Position numbers and translations under genes: made by a program
Part shown: in pieces, positions 12,160 to 19,578 of the stretch
Layout of the letters: the number at the start of each line of letters is the position of its first letter
How positions within the stretch are numbered: the first letter of the stretch is position 1
Source of the DNA: a virus
Direction: 5' to 3' (one strand)
DNA length: 24,529 bases
IMG/VR virus record: IMGVR_UViG_3300032282_002691
Location: 1-24,529 of that record
Notes under the pieces: generated by a model
Seen by the model: only the letters and a program-made list of their open reading frames with translations
What the model was told of the DNA's origin: nothing
The model's database searches: none

Positions 12160-15100
12160 GACCGATCGTCGACAGCCGGGGCAACGTCATCAGCGGGCAG
12201 CAGGTGGCAGAGCGCACGAACATCATCGGCGCGCGAAACTTCAGGGGCGGTCTGCCTGACGCTGACGCGAACCTGTCGTTCGTGCCTATGGATCGGCGCG
12301 GCGTCGCGGGCCTGCAGGGCAAGTTTCAGGAGATGATGCAGACGCACGTCGGCATCGCGGCGGCGGTCTATTGGGCGATCACGGAAGGCGCAGCGCTGCC
12401 GAAGGAGGTCGTCTGGCCGCACCGCGACAAGCCTGACGCTGACGCCGAGGCCTTCATGCGGTTGTGCGAATCTGCGGTCATCGACGACGCGGTCGTCTAC
12501 GACGGGATGATCGAAGGGCAGGCGGCGCTGTGGGCGTACCCTCTGCTTGACGCCTTCATGGGGTTCGGGTTGATGCTGCCGCGCATGATCGGCGACGGTG
12601 CGGTCGAGTGGTACCCGGTGGCGCACAACGCGGTCATGCTGTGGCGCCCGAACGGCTACCTGCTCGGCGGGGTTCGGTTCAGCACGCCGAACGGCTACGA
12701 CGACATCGACGCGATCGACCTGGTGCATACGGTTCACGGGTTCGCCGGGTCGGGCGAGTTCGAAGGGCGATCACTGCTGCGCGACTGCGTGCAGCCGTTC
12801 GAACTCTGGAAGCAGATCGCGGTCAACGCGGGCGTCTACAACCAGATGAGTTGGGGCTTCCTCGACATCGCCTATCAGCCGAACGCCAGCGACGACGACA
12901 TCGCGGCGTTCAACACGTTCGCGCAGCAGTTTCAGGACGGTCAGCGCAAGTACATCCTGCGCCCGCAGGCGGTCGAAGTCGACATGAAGTACCCGTCGGG
13001 GTCGCCGCCTGACGTCATCGCGCAGCTGGAGTACTGGGATCGGCAGATCGAGAAGAAGTTGAACGCACCGCTGGCGGGCATCAGTCAGTTCGGGTCGCGT
13101 GCGATGGCAGAGACGCTAGACGAAGCCGGGGGCCGCAAGGCGAAGGCGTGGCTCAACTCTGTGTTCGACCGGGCGTCGCGGGGGATGTTCCAGTGGCTCG
13201 CCCAGGCGGTCGGCTACGACGGCAAGCTGCCGCGCGTGCAGGTGCAGTCGGCAGAGATGACGACGGGGATCGGCGGGTGGACGGCGTACGTGCAGGGCGT
13301 GCAGTCGGGGCTGCTGTCGAAGGGGCCGGACGACGAAGCGTGGGGCCGTCGCGTGATCGGGGCGCCGGAACTTGCCGACGAACCGAAGATGACGGCAGAC
13401 AGCCCGTCGCCGCTGCAGGTTGCGAACGTGCAGGCGGTGCAGGCTCTGCTTGCGGCGCTGAAGCCGTCGCAGATGGCACCGACCCCGCTTGCCCCTGACG
13501 CGGTGGTGCTGCTGCTTCAGTCGGCGGGCGTCAGTGAGGTCAACGCGCGTGCGATGGTCGCGGCGCAGCTGGCAGTGCCTGACGCGGTCGCAGCGGCGCC
13601 CGTAGCAGGGCAGGAAGGCGGGGGCGCGGCACCTGCCGCTGCACCTGTCGCGGCAGAGGTCGGCACCCCTGCGCCGTCGACGCAGCCGCAGGTCGTGGTC
13701 GGCGGCAACATCGAAGTTCCAGCGGCGATCGGAGAGGCGGCAGCGTTCGCCCCGGTGAAGGCAGCGGGGGAGATGTCAGACCTGTCTGACGAAGTCGACA
13801 CGCAGCCGACTGCCGAGATGGCAACGGTCGCCGAGCGGGCGCTGACCTGGCGTGCAGAACACGGTCGGGGCGGCACGGCTGTCGGGGTGGCGCGTGCGCG
13901 TGACATCAAGAATCGCAAGGCGCTGTCAGAGCAGACGGTGCGACGCATGGCGTCGTACTTCGCCCGGCACGAAGTCGACAAGAAGGGCAAGGGGTTCGAC
14001 AGCGGCGGCGACGGCTACCCCTCGGCGGGTCGCATCGCGTGGGACTTGTGGGGCGGCGACGCGGGTGCGGACTGGTCGGCGCGCAAGGTCGAAGAGTTCG
14101 ATCGGTTGGCGGGCGACCTTGCCGACACGGCGGGGCTGCTGTCGGCGTCGCTGGCAGATCACCCCGACGTGGTGGTGCCTGACAGCGTGAAGGCTGCAGC
14201 TGCAGCGGCGCTTGCGGCGCACCGTGCGTCGAAGGCGAAGACCAGCGACAGCGGCGCCCTTGTCTACGCCCGCGACTTGGCGGCAGGCAAGCGCCTGGCA
14301 TGGGGTCGCGTGATGCGGCTTGCCGAGTACTTCCTGAAGCAGCACCCGCAGCACGTCGGCACGAAGGCCTACTTGGCGCACGGGCCGTCGTGGCACGCCT
14401 ACCAGTTGCGGGGCGGCGATGCTGCGCGGGCGTGGGTGCGGTCGCTGCTGACGTCGTACGCCAGCGGGGCGCATCAACGGGCTGCACGGCTTGCGGCGAT
14501 GGGCACCGGCACGGGCGACCTAGCAGACGGCGAACCCGACGGGGTGCTAGTGGTCGGTGCTGACGGTCGCGAGTTCGTGACGTATCGCACGCTGCGGCCC
14601 GAAGAGCAGGTCGTTGCGTGGGTGACGCTGGCAGAGGGTCGGCGCGACCTTGACGTCGAACTGTCGAAGAAGCTGGAGGCGATCAGCGCTCGGCACCGGG
14701 AAGCGGTCATCGAAGGCCTTGCCGACGGCTGGCAGTCGGGTGAGCGCGATCGGATCTGGTCGCAGTTCGTCGCCGAGTACCAGACGGCGCTGACAGAGGC
14801 TGCAGGCGCCCTTCGCGCTGACGTTGCGGCGACGGTGCTAGACGAGGCGCGGCGGGCTGCGCGCGGGGGTGCTATCGCGACGATCAGCATCGACAACGTG
14901 GCGGCCGGTCAGGCAGCGCTGGCGGCACGTGCTGACGAGCAGTTCGCACGGGCGGCGGCGATGACGCAGAAGGCGGGCGAAGTGATGGCGGACCGCGTGC
15001 AGGGCGAGGTCGAAAGTGCGATCCTCGGCGGCGCTGCGATGGAGGCCTTCGAATCGCGCATCACACCACTAGGCCTGCTGTCGTCGGGGCTAGAATCCCG

Positions 15101-15374
15101 CAACACGGTCGAAGGTGCGGCACGTGTCGCCGAGTACGCAAACACCCCGGCGGCGCTTGGGCTGATGCCGACAAAGGCGATCAGGTCGTCGATACCTGAC
15201 GGCAAGCGGTGCGATCACTGCAAAGCAATGGACGGCGACGAGGTCGACCTTGTCGGGGCTGACGGCGAACCCCTTGACGACTTGGAGTTGCCCCCGCTGC
15301 CCGACCCCGACTGCAAAGGCGGCGCGTCGCGGTGCCGGTGCGGTTGGTTCGTGATCTACGGCAAGATCGACTAG
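12153..15374 (+). CDS. Portal protein fused to MuF-like head protein
   Basis: 1073 residues. Residues 1 to about 420 look like a DUF935/Mu-type portal: FQEMMQTHVGIAAAVYWAITEGAALP, YLLGGVRFSTPNGYDDIDAIDLVHTVHG, GRSLLRDCVQPFELWK, WDRQIEKKLNAPLAGISQFGSRAMAETLDEAGGR. A low-complexity Ala/Pro linker follows (about 450-545). Two related modules come next (about 574-650 and 699-770). The end is MuF/SPP1 gp7-like: helical from about 820, then cysteines CDHCKAMDGDEVD (about 1020-1032) and CKGGASRCRCGWF (about 1054-1066). The portal is the DNA gate; MuF proteins bind it inside the head. ATG at 12153 overlaps the terminase stop and has AGGGATCGAAC upstream. Confidence 0.85.
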   Translation: MVRPIVDSRGNVISGQQVAERTNIIGARNFRGGLPDADANLSFVPMDRRGVAGLQGKFQEMMQTHVGIAAAVYWAITEGAALPKEVVWPHRDKPDADAEAFMRLCESAVIDDAVVYDGMIEGQAALWAYPLLDAFMGFGLMLPRMIGDGAVEWYPVAHNAVMLWRPNGYLLGGVRFSTPNGYDDIDAIDLVHTVHGFAGSGEFEGRSLLRDCVQPFELWKQIAVNAGVYNQMSWGFLDIAYQPNASDDDIAAFNTFAQQFQDGQRKYILRPQAVEVDMKYPSGSPPDVIAQLEYWDRQIEKKLNAPLAGISQFGSRAMAETLDEAGGRKAKAWLNSVFDRASRGMFQWLAQAVGYDGKLPRVQVQSAEMTTGIGGWTAYVQGVQSGLLSKGPDDEAWGRRVIGAPELADEPKMTADSPSPLQVANVQAVQALLAALKPSQMAPTPLAPDAVVLLLQSAGVSEVNARAMVAAQLAVPDAVAAAPVAGQEGGGAAPAAAPVAAEVGTPAPSTQPQVVVGGNIEVPAAIGEAAAFAPVKAAGEMSDLSDEVDTQPTAEMATVAERALTWRAEHGRGGTAVGVARARDIKNRKALSEQTVRRMASYFARHEVDKKGKGFDSGGDGYPSAGRIAWDLWGGDAGADWSARKVEEFDRLAGDLADTAGLLSASLADHPDVVVPDSVKAAAAAALAAHRASKAKTSDSGALVYARDLAAGKRLAWGRVMRLAEYFLKQHPQHVGTKAYLAHGPSWHAYQLRGGDAARAWVRSLLTSYASGAHQRAARLAAMGTGTGDLADGEPDGVLVVGADGREFVTYRTLRPEEQVVAWVTLAEGRRDLDVELSKKLEAISARHREAVIEGLADGWQSGERDRIWSQFVAEYQTALTEAAGALRADVAATVLDEARRAARGGAIATISIDNVAAGQAALAARADEQFARAAAMTQKAGEVMADRVQGEVESAILGGAAMEAFESRITPLGLLSSGLESRNTVEGAARVAEYANTPAALGLMPTKAIRSSIPDGKRCDHCKAMDGDEVDLVGADGEPLDDLELPPLPDPDCKGGASRCRCGWFVIYGKID

Positions 15375-15613
15375 GCGGGGCGACAGTCGCTGCAGCTGCA
15401 GTCGCGCAGGCGGTACTGCGTCGGCGCACTGCCGCGCCCTTCGACGACGCCGACGATTTCGCCGTCGACGATCAGGCGCCCGACGTCGGCGCGCATCGCC
15501 TGGCGTCCGCCGAGTTCGATACGTTCGGCAAGGCGTGCGGGGGAGGGGTGGAATCCTGCCGCGTGTGCTGCACGGATGGCGTCAAGGATCATGCGTTGTC
15601 GGCGCGTCAGCAT
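15371..15613 (-). CDS. Antisense winged-helix-like regulator
   Basis: 80 residues, minus strand, inside the plus-strand late operon. MLTRRQRMILDAIRAAHAAGFHPSPARLAERIELGGRQAMRADVGRLIVDGEIVGVVEGRGS has the spacing of the LexA N-terminal winged helix (helix, long turn, helix, recognition helix, wing), without the LexA protease part. The C-terminal tail holds CSCSDC. The ATG at 15613 is preceded by GGATCCCC. Its stop overlaps the portal stop tail to tail. The protein reads as a real domain, unlike other antisense frames here. It may repress phage promoters; the target is not known. Confidence 0.72.
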   Translation of the reverse strand: MLTRRQRMILDAIRAAHAAGFHPSPARLAERIELGGRQAMRADVGRLIVDGEIVGVVEGRGSAPTQYRLRDCSCSDCRPA

Positions 15614-15630
15614 AGGGGATCCGTTCGGGT

Positions 15631-15659
15631 GCTAGTAGGGGGCTGCTTCGCCCGCTAGC
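15631..15659. promoter_or_regulatory. Imperfect inverted repeat between divergent genes
   Basis: GCTAG (15631-15635) pairs with CTAGC (15655-15659) and GGGC (15640-15643) with GCCC (15650-15653), with a few unpaired bases on the left side. It lies in the 107-bp gap between the minus-strand winged-helix gene and the plus-strand protease gene, where both would need their start signals. A possible operator for the regulator or a leader hairpin. Confidence 0.35.
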
Positions 15660-15720
15660 GGCACGCTACCGCACTGCAGGGGGCTAGGCAAGGGGATCGG
15701 AGCGGTGCAGAAGTGAGGGC

Positions 15721-16947
15721 ATGAGATCTGCACGCTACAAAGTCCGCACGCAGTCGGTTGCCCTCGGCGACGACAGCGACCTGCGTTGGGTGTCGATGAT
15801 CCCCGAAGGGGCGATCTTCGCGCACGGGATGGAGTGGCGCTTCGACGCAGCGGAAACCGACCCCGACAAGCTGCAGTTCACGTTCGACGACGCCGTCGAT
15901 TCGTTGGAGCGGTGGCTTGCGGACTTCGCCCCGGCTGTCGCGATCGAGCACGACAAGAACGGCACGGCTGCAGGCTACCTGCGACGCATTCGGGTGCTGA
16001 CGGCATCGGAGGCGGCAGGCTACGGCATCAAGCAGCCTGCGCCGCGCATGATCTACGGTGGTCTAGACCTGACGTCACCCCGCTGGGCCGAAGCGTTCGA
16101 CGCTGGCGAAGTGCCGTACGTCAGCCCGAACATTCGGGCATGGGCAAGCACGGAACGCGACAGCGCGCCCGGCTACCCGTTCGCGATCGGTGAGGTGTCA
16201 TTCGTGACAATCCCGCAGATCAAGTCTCAACAGGTGCCTGTCGCAGAGATGCGGGGGGTCGCCCTTTCCGAAGGTGGCAAGATGAACGCGATGACGATGG
16301 AAGATTGTGCGGCCTACTGCGCCGACGCCGGGCTTGACGCCACGGCGATCGAGGCTCTGATGGCGAAGTTGTTCCCTGACATGCACAAGGCAGACCACGA
16401 GGCGAACCCCGACCTGGCCGAAGACCCCGAAGCGATCGAGGCTGCGGCTGTCGCCGAGTTGGAGAAGGCTGCGGAGATGGAGAAGAAGGACGACGAGGCG
16501 CTGCTGTCGGAGAACGGCAGGCTGAAGCGCGAACTGGCGGCTGCCAAGCGCGCCTTCGCTGCGTCGTCGGTTCGCCAGCGGCTCGGCGCCCGCAAGGTGT
16601 CGACAGCGACCGAATCGCTGCTGACCGACGCCTTCCTGCAGGGCGGCACGAAGTTCGAAGCCCTGCTTGCCGATCTCGGTGGGTCGAAGGCTGCACCCGC
16701 TGCTGTCGCGCCTGTCGCTGCCCGCACGGTGGCGCCCATCGCCCGCACGTCTGCCGACGCCAACCTTGCCGAGTGCCTGACGAACTACGCGAAGTTCGAC
16801 GCGCTGACCGACGACCAGCAGTGGGAGCGGATCTGCGAGTTGTCCGACAAGGAGAACATCGCGCACTGGCAGGCTGCTTCTTGGATCCGGTACAGCCGGA
16901 TGCCTGACAGCGTTCGCGAGCGTCGCGCTTCTGGCCTCGGCAAGTAA
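15721..16947 (+). CDS. Prohead protease and scaffold, Mu I-like
   Basis: 408 residues. The N-terminal part matches the Mu gpI-type protease: VAIEHDKNGTAAGYLRRI (about 73-91), GGLDLTSPRWAEAFDAGEVPYVSPNIRAWAS (about 113-143) and a GYPFAIGEVSFVTIPQI end. The middle (about 230-290) is strongly charged and helical (LEKAAEMEKKDDEALLSENGRLKRELAAAKR), like a scaffold coiled coil. The C-terminal part ends LTDDQQWERICELSDKENI. Such proteins shape the prohead and then digest the scaffold. It lies between portal and capsid genes as expected. The ribosome site before the ATG is weak and very close (GAGGGC). Confidence 0.82.
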   Translation: MRSARYKVRTQSVALGDDSDLRWVSMIPEGAIFAHGMEWRFDAAETDPDKLQFTFDDAVDSLERWLADFAPAVAIEHDKNGTAAGYLRRIRVLTASEAAGYGIKQPAPRMIYGGLDLTSPRWAEAFDAGEVPYVSPNIRAWASTERDSAPGYPFAIGEVSFVTIPQIKSQQVPVAEMRGVALSEGGKMNAMTMEDCAAYCADAGLDATAIEALMAKLFPDMHKADHEANPDLAEDPEAIEAAAVAELEKAAEMEKKDDEALLSENGRLKRELAAAKRAFAASSVRQRLGARKVSTATESLLTDAFLQGGTKFEALLADLGGSKAAPAAVAPVAARTVAPIARTSADANLAECLTNYAKFDALTDDQQWERICELSDKENIAHWQAASWIRYSRMPDSVRERRASGLGK

Positions 16948-16986
16948 CCACACCCCGCACCTGCGGAACCCTACCGGAGATCGATC
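16948..16986 (+). promoter_or_regulatory. Leader hairpin and ribosome site of first decoration gene
   Basis: Holds CCGCA (16955-16959) against TGCGG (16962-16966), followed by ACCGGAGATCGATC directly before the ATG. The same layout, hairpin then ACCGGAGAT-A-GATC, occurs before the major capsid gene. GGAG is the Shine-Dalgarno core. Confidence 0.5.
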
Positions 16987-17451
16987 ATGGCACTTGGCAC
17001 CCTTACCTACAAGACCCCGAACGCGATCAACAAGATCGCACAAGACCTGTCCGCCAGCGAAGGCTGCGCGCTGAAGCTGTCGGCGCAGGGCGTCGTCAGC
17101 CTGGCGGTCACCACGGCTTCGCTGCCCTACGGCGTCGTCGTCGTCGGCTGCGCCTCTGTCGATGGCACCTACTGGGCTTCGACGAACTCGACCACGAAGG
17201 CGCAGGGCGTCGTCGCGCAGTCGGCACTTGAGCTTGTCGACGCGCTCGGCTGCGTCGTGCAGGTGACAGCTTCGTCGACCGCTGCGATCGTCGCGGGCGA
17301 CTTCATTCAGGTCGACGCTGCGACTGCTGACGGCGCCTTCAAGGCGAACAACAGCCCGGCTTCGACGACCTACGTGTGGGGCGTTGCCCTGACCGACTGC
17401 GCCGCTTCCGGCCAGTTCCTGCTTCGCTTCGCGCCCTACCGCGCAGCCTAA
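16987..17451 (+). CDS. Head decoration protein 1 (DUF2190-like)
   Basis: 154 residues. MALGTLTYKTPNAINKIAQDLSASEGCALKL opens a small beta-rich protein full of Val, Ala, Thr and Gly, with LVDALGCVVQVTASSTAAIVAGDFIQVDAATADGAF in the middle and a WGVALTDCAASGQFLLRFAPYR end. Capsid cement proteins of the DUF2190 type have this size, place (between protease and major capsid) and composition. It would stabilise the capsid from outside. It is a paralogue of the next gene. Strong GGAGATCGATC ribosome leader suggests high expression. Confidence 0.78.
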   Translation: MALGTLTYKTPNAINKIAQDLSASEGCALKLSAQGVVSLAVTTASLPYGVVVVGCASVDGTYWASTNSTTKAQGVVAQSALELVDALGCVVQVTASSTAAIVAGDFIQVDAATADGAFKANNSPASTTYVWGVALTDCAASGQFLLRFAPYRAA

Positions 17452-17467
17452 CGACTAGGGGTCGACG

Positions 17468-17914
17468 ATGGCACTAGGCTACACCACCTACAAGACGCCG
17501 AACGCGATCTTCACGATCAACAGCGACCTGACCGACAAGGAAGGCTGCGGCGTCTACCTGCTCGATCAAGGCAAGGTTGCGTTGGCGATAGCGTCGACCG
17601 ACACGCCGTATGGCATCGTCACGGTCGGCGGGCCGTCTGAAGACGGGGTCACGTACCCTGGCTTGATCGGCGGTTCGTCGGTCGAGTTCGTCGACATGCT
17701 CGGCTGCACGGTGCAGGTGACGGTCAGCGGCACGCAGGCGATCATCGCAGGCCAGTATCTGATGATCGACAACGGCGACGCAAATGGCACGTTCACGCCC
17801 GCAGCACCCGCGCAAGGCGACTGGCTGTGGGGCCTTGCCCTGACGAACGCTGCTGCAGGCGAGCAGTGCCTGATGCGCTTCCAACCGACCTACGTCTGGT
17901 ACATCGCCCCATAA
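17468..17914 (+). CDS. Head decoration protein 2, paralogue
   Basis: 148 residues; aligns along its length with decoration protein 1: MALGYTTYKTPNAIFTINSDLTDKEGCGVYLL, TPYGIVTVGG, VEFVDMLGCTVQVTVSGTQAIIAGQYLMIDNGDANGTF, WLWGLALTNAAAGEQCLMRFQPTY. At DNA level 24 bases near the start (17486-17509) differ from 17005-17028 by only one base, so the duplication is old but the N-terminus is constrained. The ribosome site is a plain AGGGG, unlike the leader of copy 1, so expression may differ. Role as a second or variant cement protein is inferred. Confidence 0.78.
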   Translation: MALGYTTYKTPNAIFTINSDLTDKEGCGVYLLDQGKVALAIASTDTPYGIVTVGGPSEDGVTYPGLIGGSSVEFVDMLGCTVQVTVSGTQAIIAGQYLMIDNGDANGTFTPAAPAQGDWLWGLALTNAAAGEQCLMRFQPTYVWYIAP

Positions 17915-17958
17915 CACAACCCGCGCCTTCGCGGGCGCTCTTCGACCGGAGATAGATC
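17915..17958 (+). promoter_or_regulatory. Leader hairpin and ribosome site of capsid gene
   Basis: CCCGCG (17920-17925) and CGCGGG (17930-17935) form a perfect 6-bp stem with a CCTT loop. ACCGGAGATAGATC then runs into the ATG. No T-run follows the hairpin, so it is more likely an mRNA-stability or translation element than a terminator. Closely resembles 16948-16986. Confidence 0.5.
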
Positions 17959-18996
17959 ATGGCCTTTGCTTTCCCGTCAGTTGGTGTCAACACCGGCGCC
18001 CTTCGCCCCGGCGTACTTCAGCGGATCTCGCTCTTCCGCACCGGCGCAGCTGGCACGCAGTCGATGGAGCTTTCGCCCATCGTCAAGGTGCCGACCCGTC
18101 AGGGCTTCTACCACTACTTCGCCGAGAACGACGCCCTTCCTGGCGGCGACTACTCGACGGTGTCGGCGACGGGCGCGCAGGCGATTCAGGCTGTCGACTA
18201 CGACACCCCGGCGTCGCCCGGCGGCCTCCGCATCACGTCGGCTGCCTATCAGGCGTCGATCTACCGTTGGGGCTTCAACGTCTTCACGCTGAAGCAGATC
18301 GATGAGTTCGCTGCACGCGGCGAAGACATCACTGCCCGGTACGCCGACAAGCTGTCGATTCAGGGTCGTCAGCACCACGCTGCGATCACCGGCTACGCGC
18401 TCCGCCAGTCCGCCAACTACGGCAGCAGCAGCGCCGTGACCGACGGCGGCCTGCAGTCCGCGCAGCTGCAGAAGACGTTCAACGACCTTCTGCTTGCCTC
18501 GGCGGCTGACGGCTGCGACATCGAGGGCGGCCGTTGGGTTGCGACCTGCAACTTGACCACGGCGAACCGCCTGCTTGGCAAGAACGAGGTCTTCCAGATG
18601 GGCTACGGCATCGCGTCTGACAGCGGCGGTACCGCGCAGTTCCGCGCTGGTGCCAGCGACATGACGCAGCTGAAGGCCTTCTTCGCGTCGCGCCTGATCG
18701 TGCCTCTCGACCTGGTCGTGCTTCCCACCTACCTGCCGACGAACGCGTCGCAGACGGGCGTCAGCGTCCTGACCGACGGCAACGTGTCGATCTTCAAGGT
18801 CGCCGAGGCCTACGGCGACAGCGGCTTCCTGCAGACCTTCACGCCCGACCCGAACGCGGCACTCGGTCAGATCTACAGCTACGACACGAACAACCCGAAG
18901 GGCATCGCGATGCACGTCGAGAGCGACTACGGCGTGGTCGTGCTCGGCGGCACCGCGAACAAGTGGGCGCGTCTGGCGACTGGCATCAGCGCCTAA
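17959..18996 (+). CDS. Major capsid protein
   Basis: 345 residues, placed between decoration and connector genes. Features: MELSPIVKVPTRQGFYHYFAENDALPGGDYSTVSATGAQ, a central helix region (LKQIDEFAARGEDITARYADKLSIQGRQHHAAITGYALRQ), and LVVLPTYLPTNASQTGVSVLTDG near the end. Length, position, lack of cysteine clusters and mixed alpha/beta pattern agree with an HK97-fold capsid subunit, but direct family proof is not available here. It is followed at once by a strong hairpin, as expected for the most highly expressed late gene. Confidence 0.83.
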   Translation: MAFAFPSVGVNTGALRPGVLQRISLFRTGAAGTQSMELSPIVKVPTRQGFYHYFAENDALPGGDYSTVSATGAQAIQAVDYDTPASPGGLRITSAAYQASIYRWGFNVFTLKQIDEFAARGEDITARYADKLSIQGRQHHAAITGYALRQSANYGSSSAVTDGGLQSAQLQKTFNDLLLASAADGCDIEGGRWVATCNLTTANRLLGKNEVFQMGYGIASDSGGTAQFRAGASDMTQLKAFFASRLIVPLDLVVLPTYLPTNASQTGVSVLTDGNVSIFKVAEAYGDSGFLQTFTPDPNAALGQIYSYDTNNPKGIAMHVESDYGVVVLGGTANKWARLATGISA

Positions 18997-19002
18997 GGGC
19001 GT

Positions 19003-19028
19003 AGGGGGCGGGCTTCGGCTCGCCCCTT
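19003..19028 (+). terminator. Terminator-like TTCG hairpin after capsid gene
   Basis: Left arm 19003-19013, loop TTCG (19014-19017), right arm 19018-19028: an 11-bp stem with two G-U pairs, mostly G-C, capped by the very stable TTCG tetraloop. Only TT-G-T follows, so the T-run is poor and termination would be partial. It lies 7 bases after the capsid stop. Partial termination would raise capsid over downstream tail gene expression. Confidence 0.6.
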
Positions 19029-19076
19029 GTCAGAAGCGCGTCGCAGCCCCTCCCTGCGGCGCCCTTCTGTCAAGGG
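19024..19076 (+). promoter_or_regulatory. Long stem-loop masking next ribosome site
   Basis: Arms 19024-19046 and 19054-19076 pair over 23 positions with 20 Watson-Crick pairs, one G-U (19041/19059) and two mismatches (19030/19070, 19037/19063), loop of 7 bases. The right arm includes the first three bases of the Shine-Dalgarno GGGAGG (19074-19079) of the gene starting at 19086. Its left arm shares 19024-19028 with the terminator-like hairpin, so the two cannot form together. Confidence 0.6.
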
Positions 19077-19085
19077 AGGCACAAG

Positions 19086-19568
19086 ATGGCAGACTACTAC
19101 ACCTTCGGCGTCGTGCCTGCTGACGTGGGCCGATACGTGCCGCGCTTCGCCTACGACACGACCAGCGCGCCGACGCTGACGCAGGCGCAAGACATCATCG
19201 ACGACCACGCTGCCGACCTGTGTGCCTTCCTCTACGGCATGGGCGTCGCGGTGCAGGCGCTGAACAACAACCCGACGCTGGCGATGTACCGCACGGCGCA
19301 GCGGTACATCCTGCTGCGGCTGTCGGCGCAGGTGCTGCGGCTGCGGCAGCAGAACAGTCAGACGATGGCGGACCGCCTCGACGAAGAGGCTGACGCGGTC
19401 ATGAAGCGGCTTCGTGAGATCCCGCAAGACATGGGGTCGACCCGGCCCGTGTCGGTCACGTCGGCGAACATTCTGCACTCGAATGCCGACTACCCTGGCG
19501 ACATCTACCGCGCGTCGATTCAGTCGGGCTCACGCCTGGCGATCAACGCGCAAGTCGACAAGATGTGA
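19086..19568 (+). CDS. Head-tail connector or head completion protein
   Basis: 160 residues. The mostly helical N-terminal half (LTQAQDIIDDHAADLCAFLYGMG; MYRTAQRYILLRLSAQVLRLRQQNS; ADRLDEEADAVMKRLREI) fits gp6-like connector proteins that dock under the portal. Position right after the major capsid supports this. ATG at 19086 has GGAGG six bases upstream, partly inside the long hairpin. No conserved residue decides the exact family, so the role is inferred from helices, size and order. Confidence 0.62.
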   Translation: MADYYTFGVVPADVGRYVPRFAYDTTSAPTLTQAQDIIDDHAADLCAFLYGMGVAVQALNNNPTLAMYRTAQRYILLRLSAQVLRLRQQNSQTMADRLDEEADAVMKRLREIPQDMGSTRPVSVTSANILHSNADYPGDIYRASIQSGSRLAINAQVDKM

Positions 19569-19578
19569 GGGGGTCGAC

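Noticed and set aside
16198-17043. 281-residue minus-strand frame opposite the protease gene
   Set aside because: Shadow frame; crosses the leader of the decoration gene and has no domain.
17977-18915. 312-residue minus-strand frame opposite the capsid gene
   Set aside because: Antisense of a conserved structural gene, Arg/Val-rich, no start signal.
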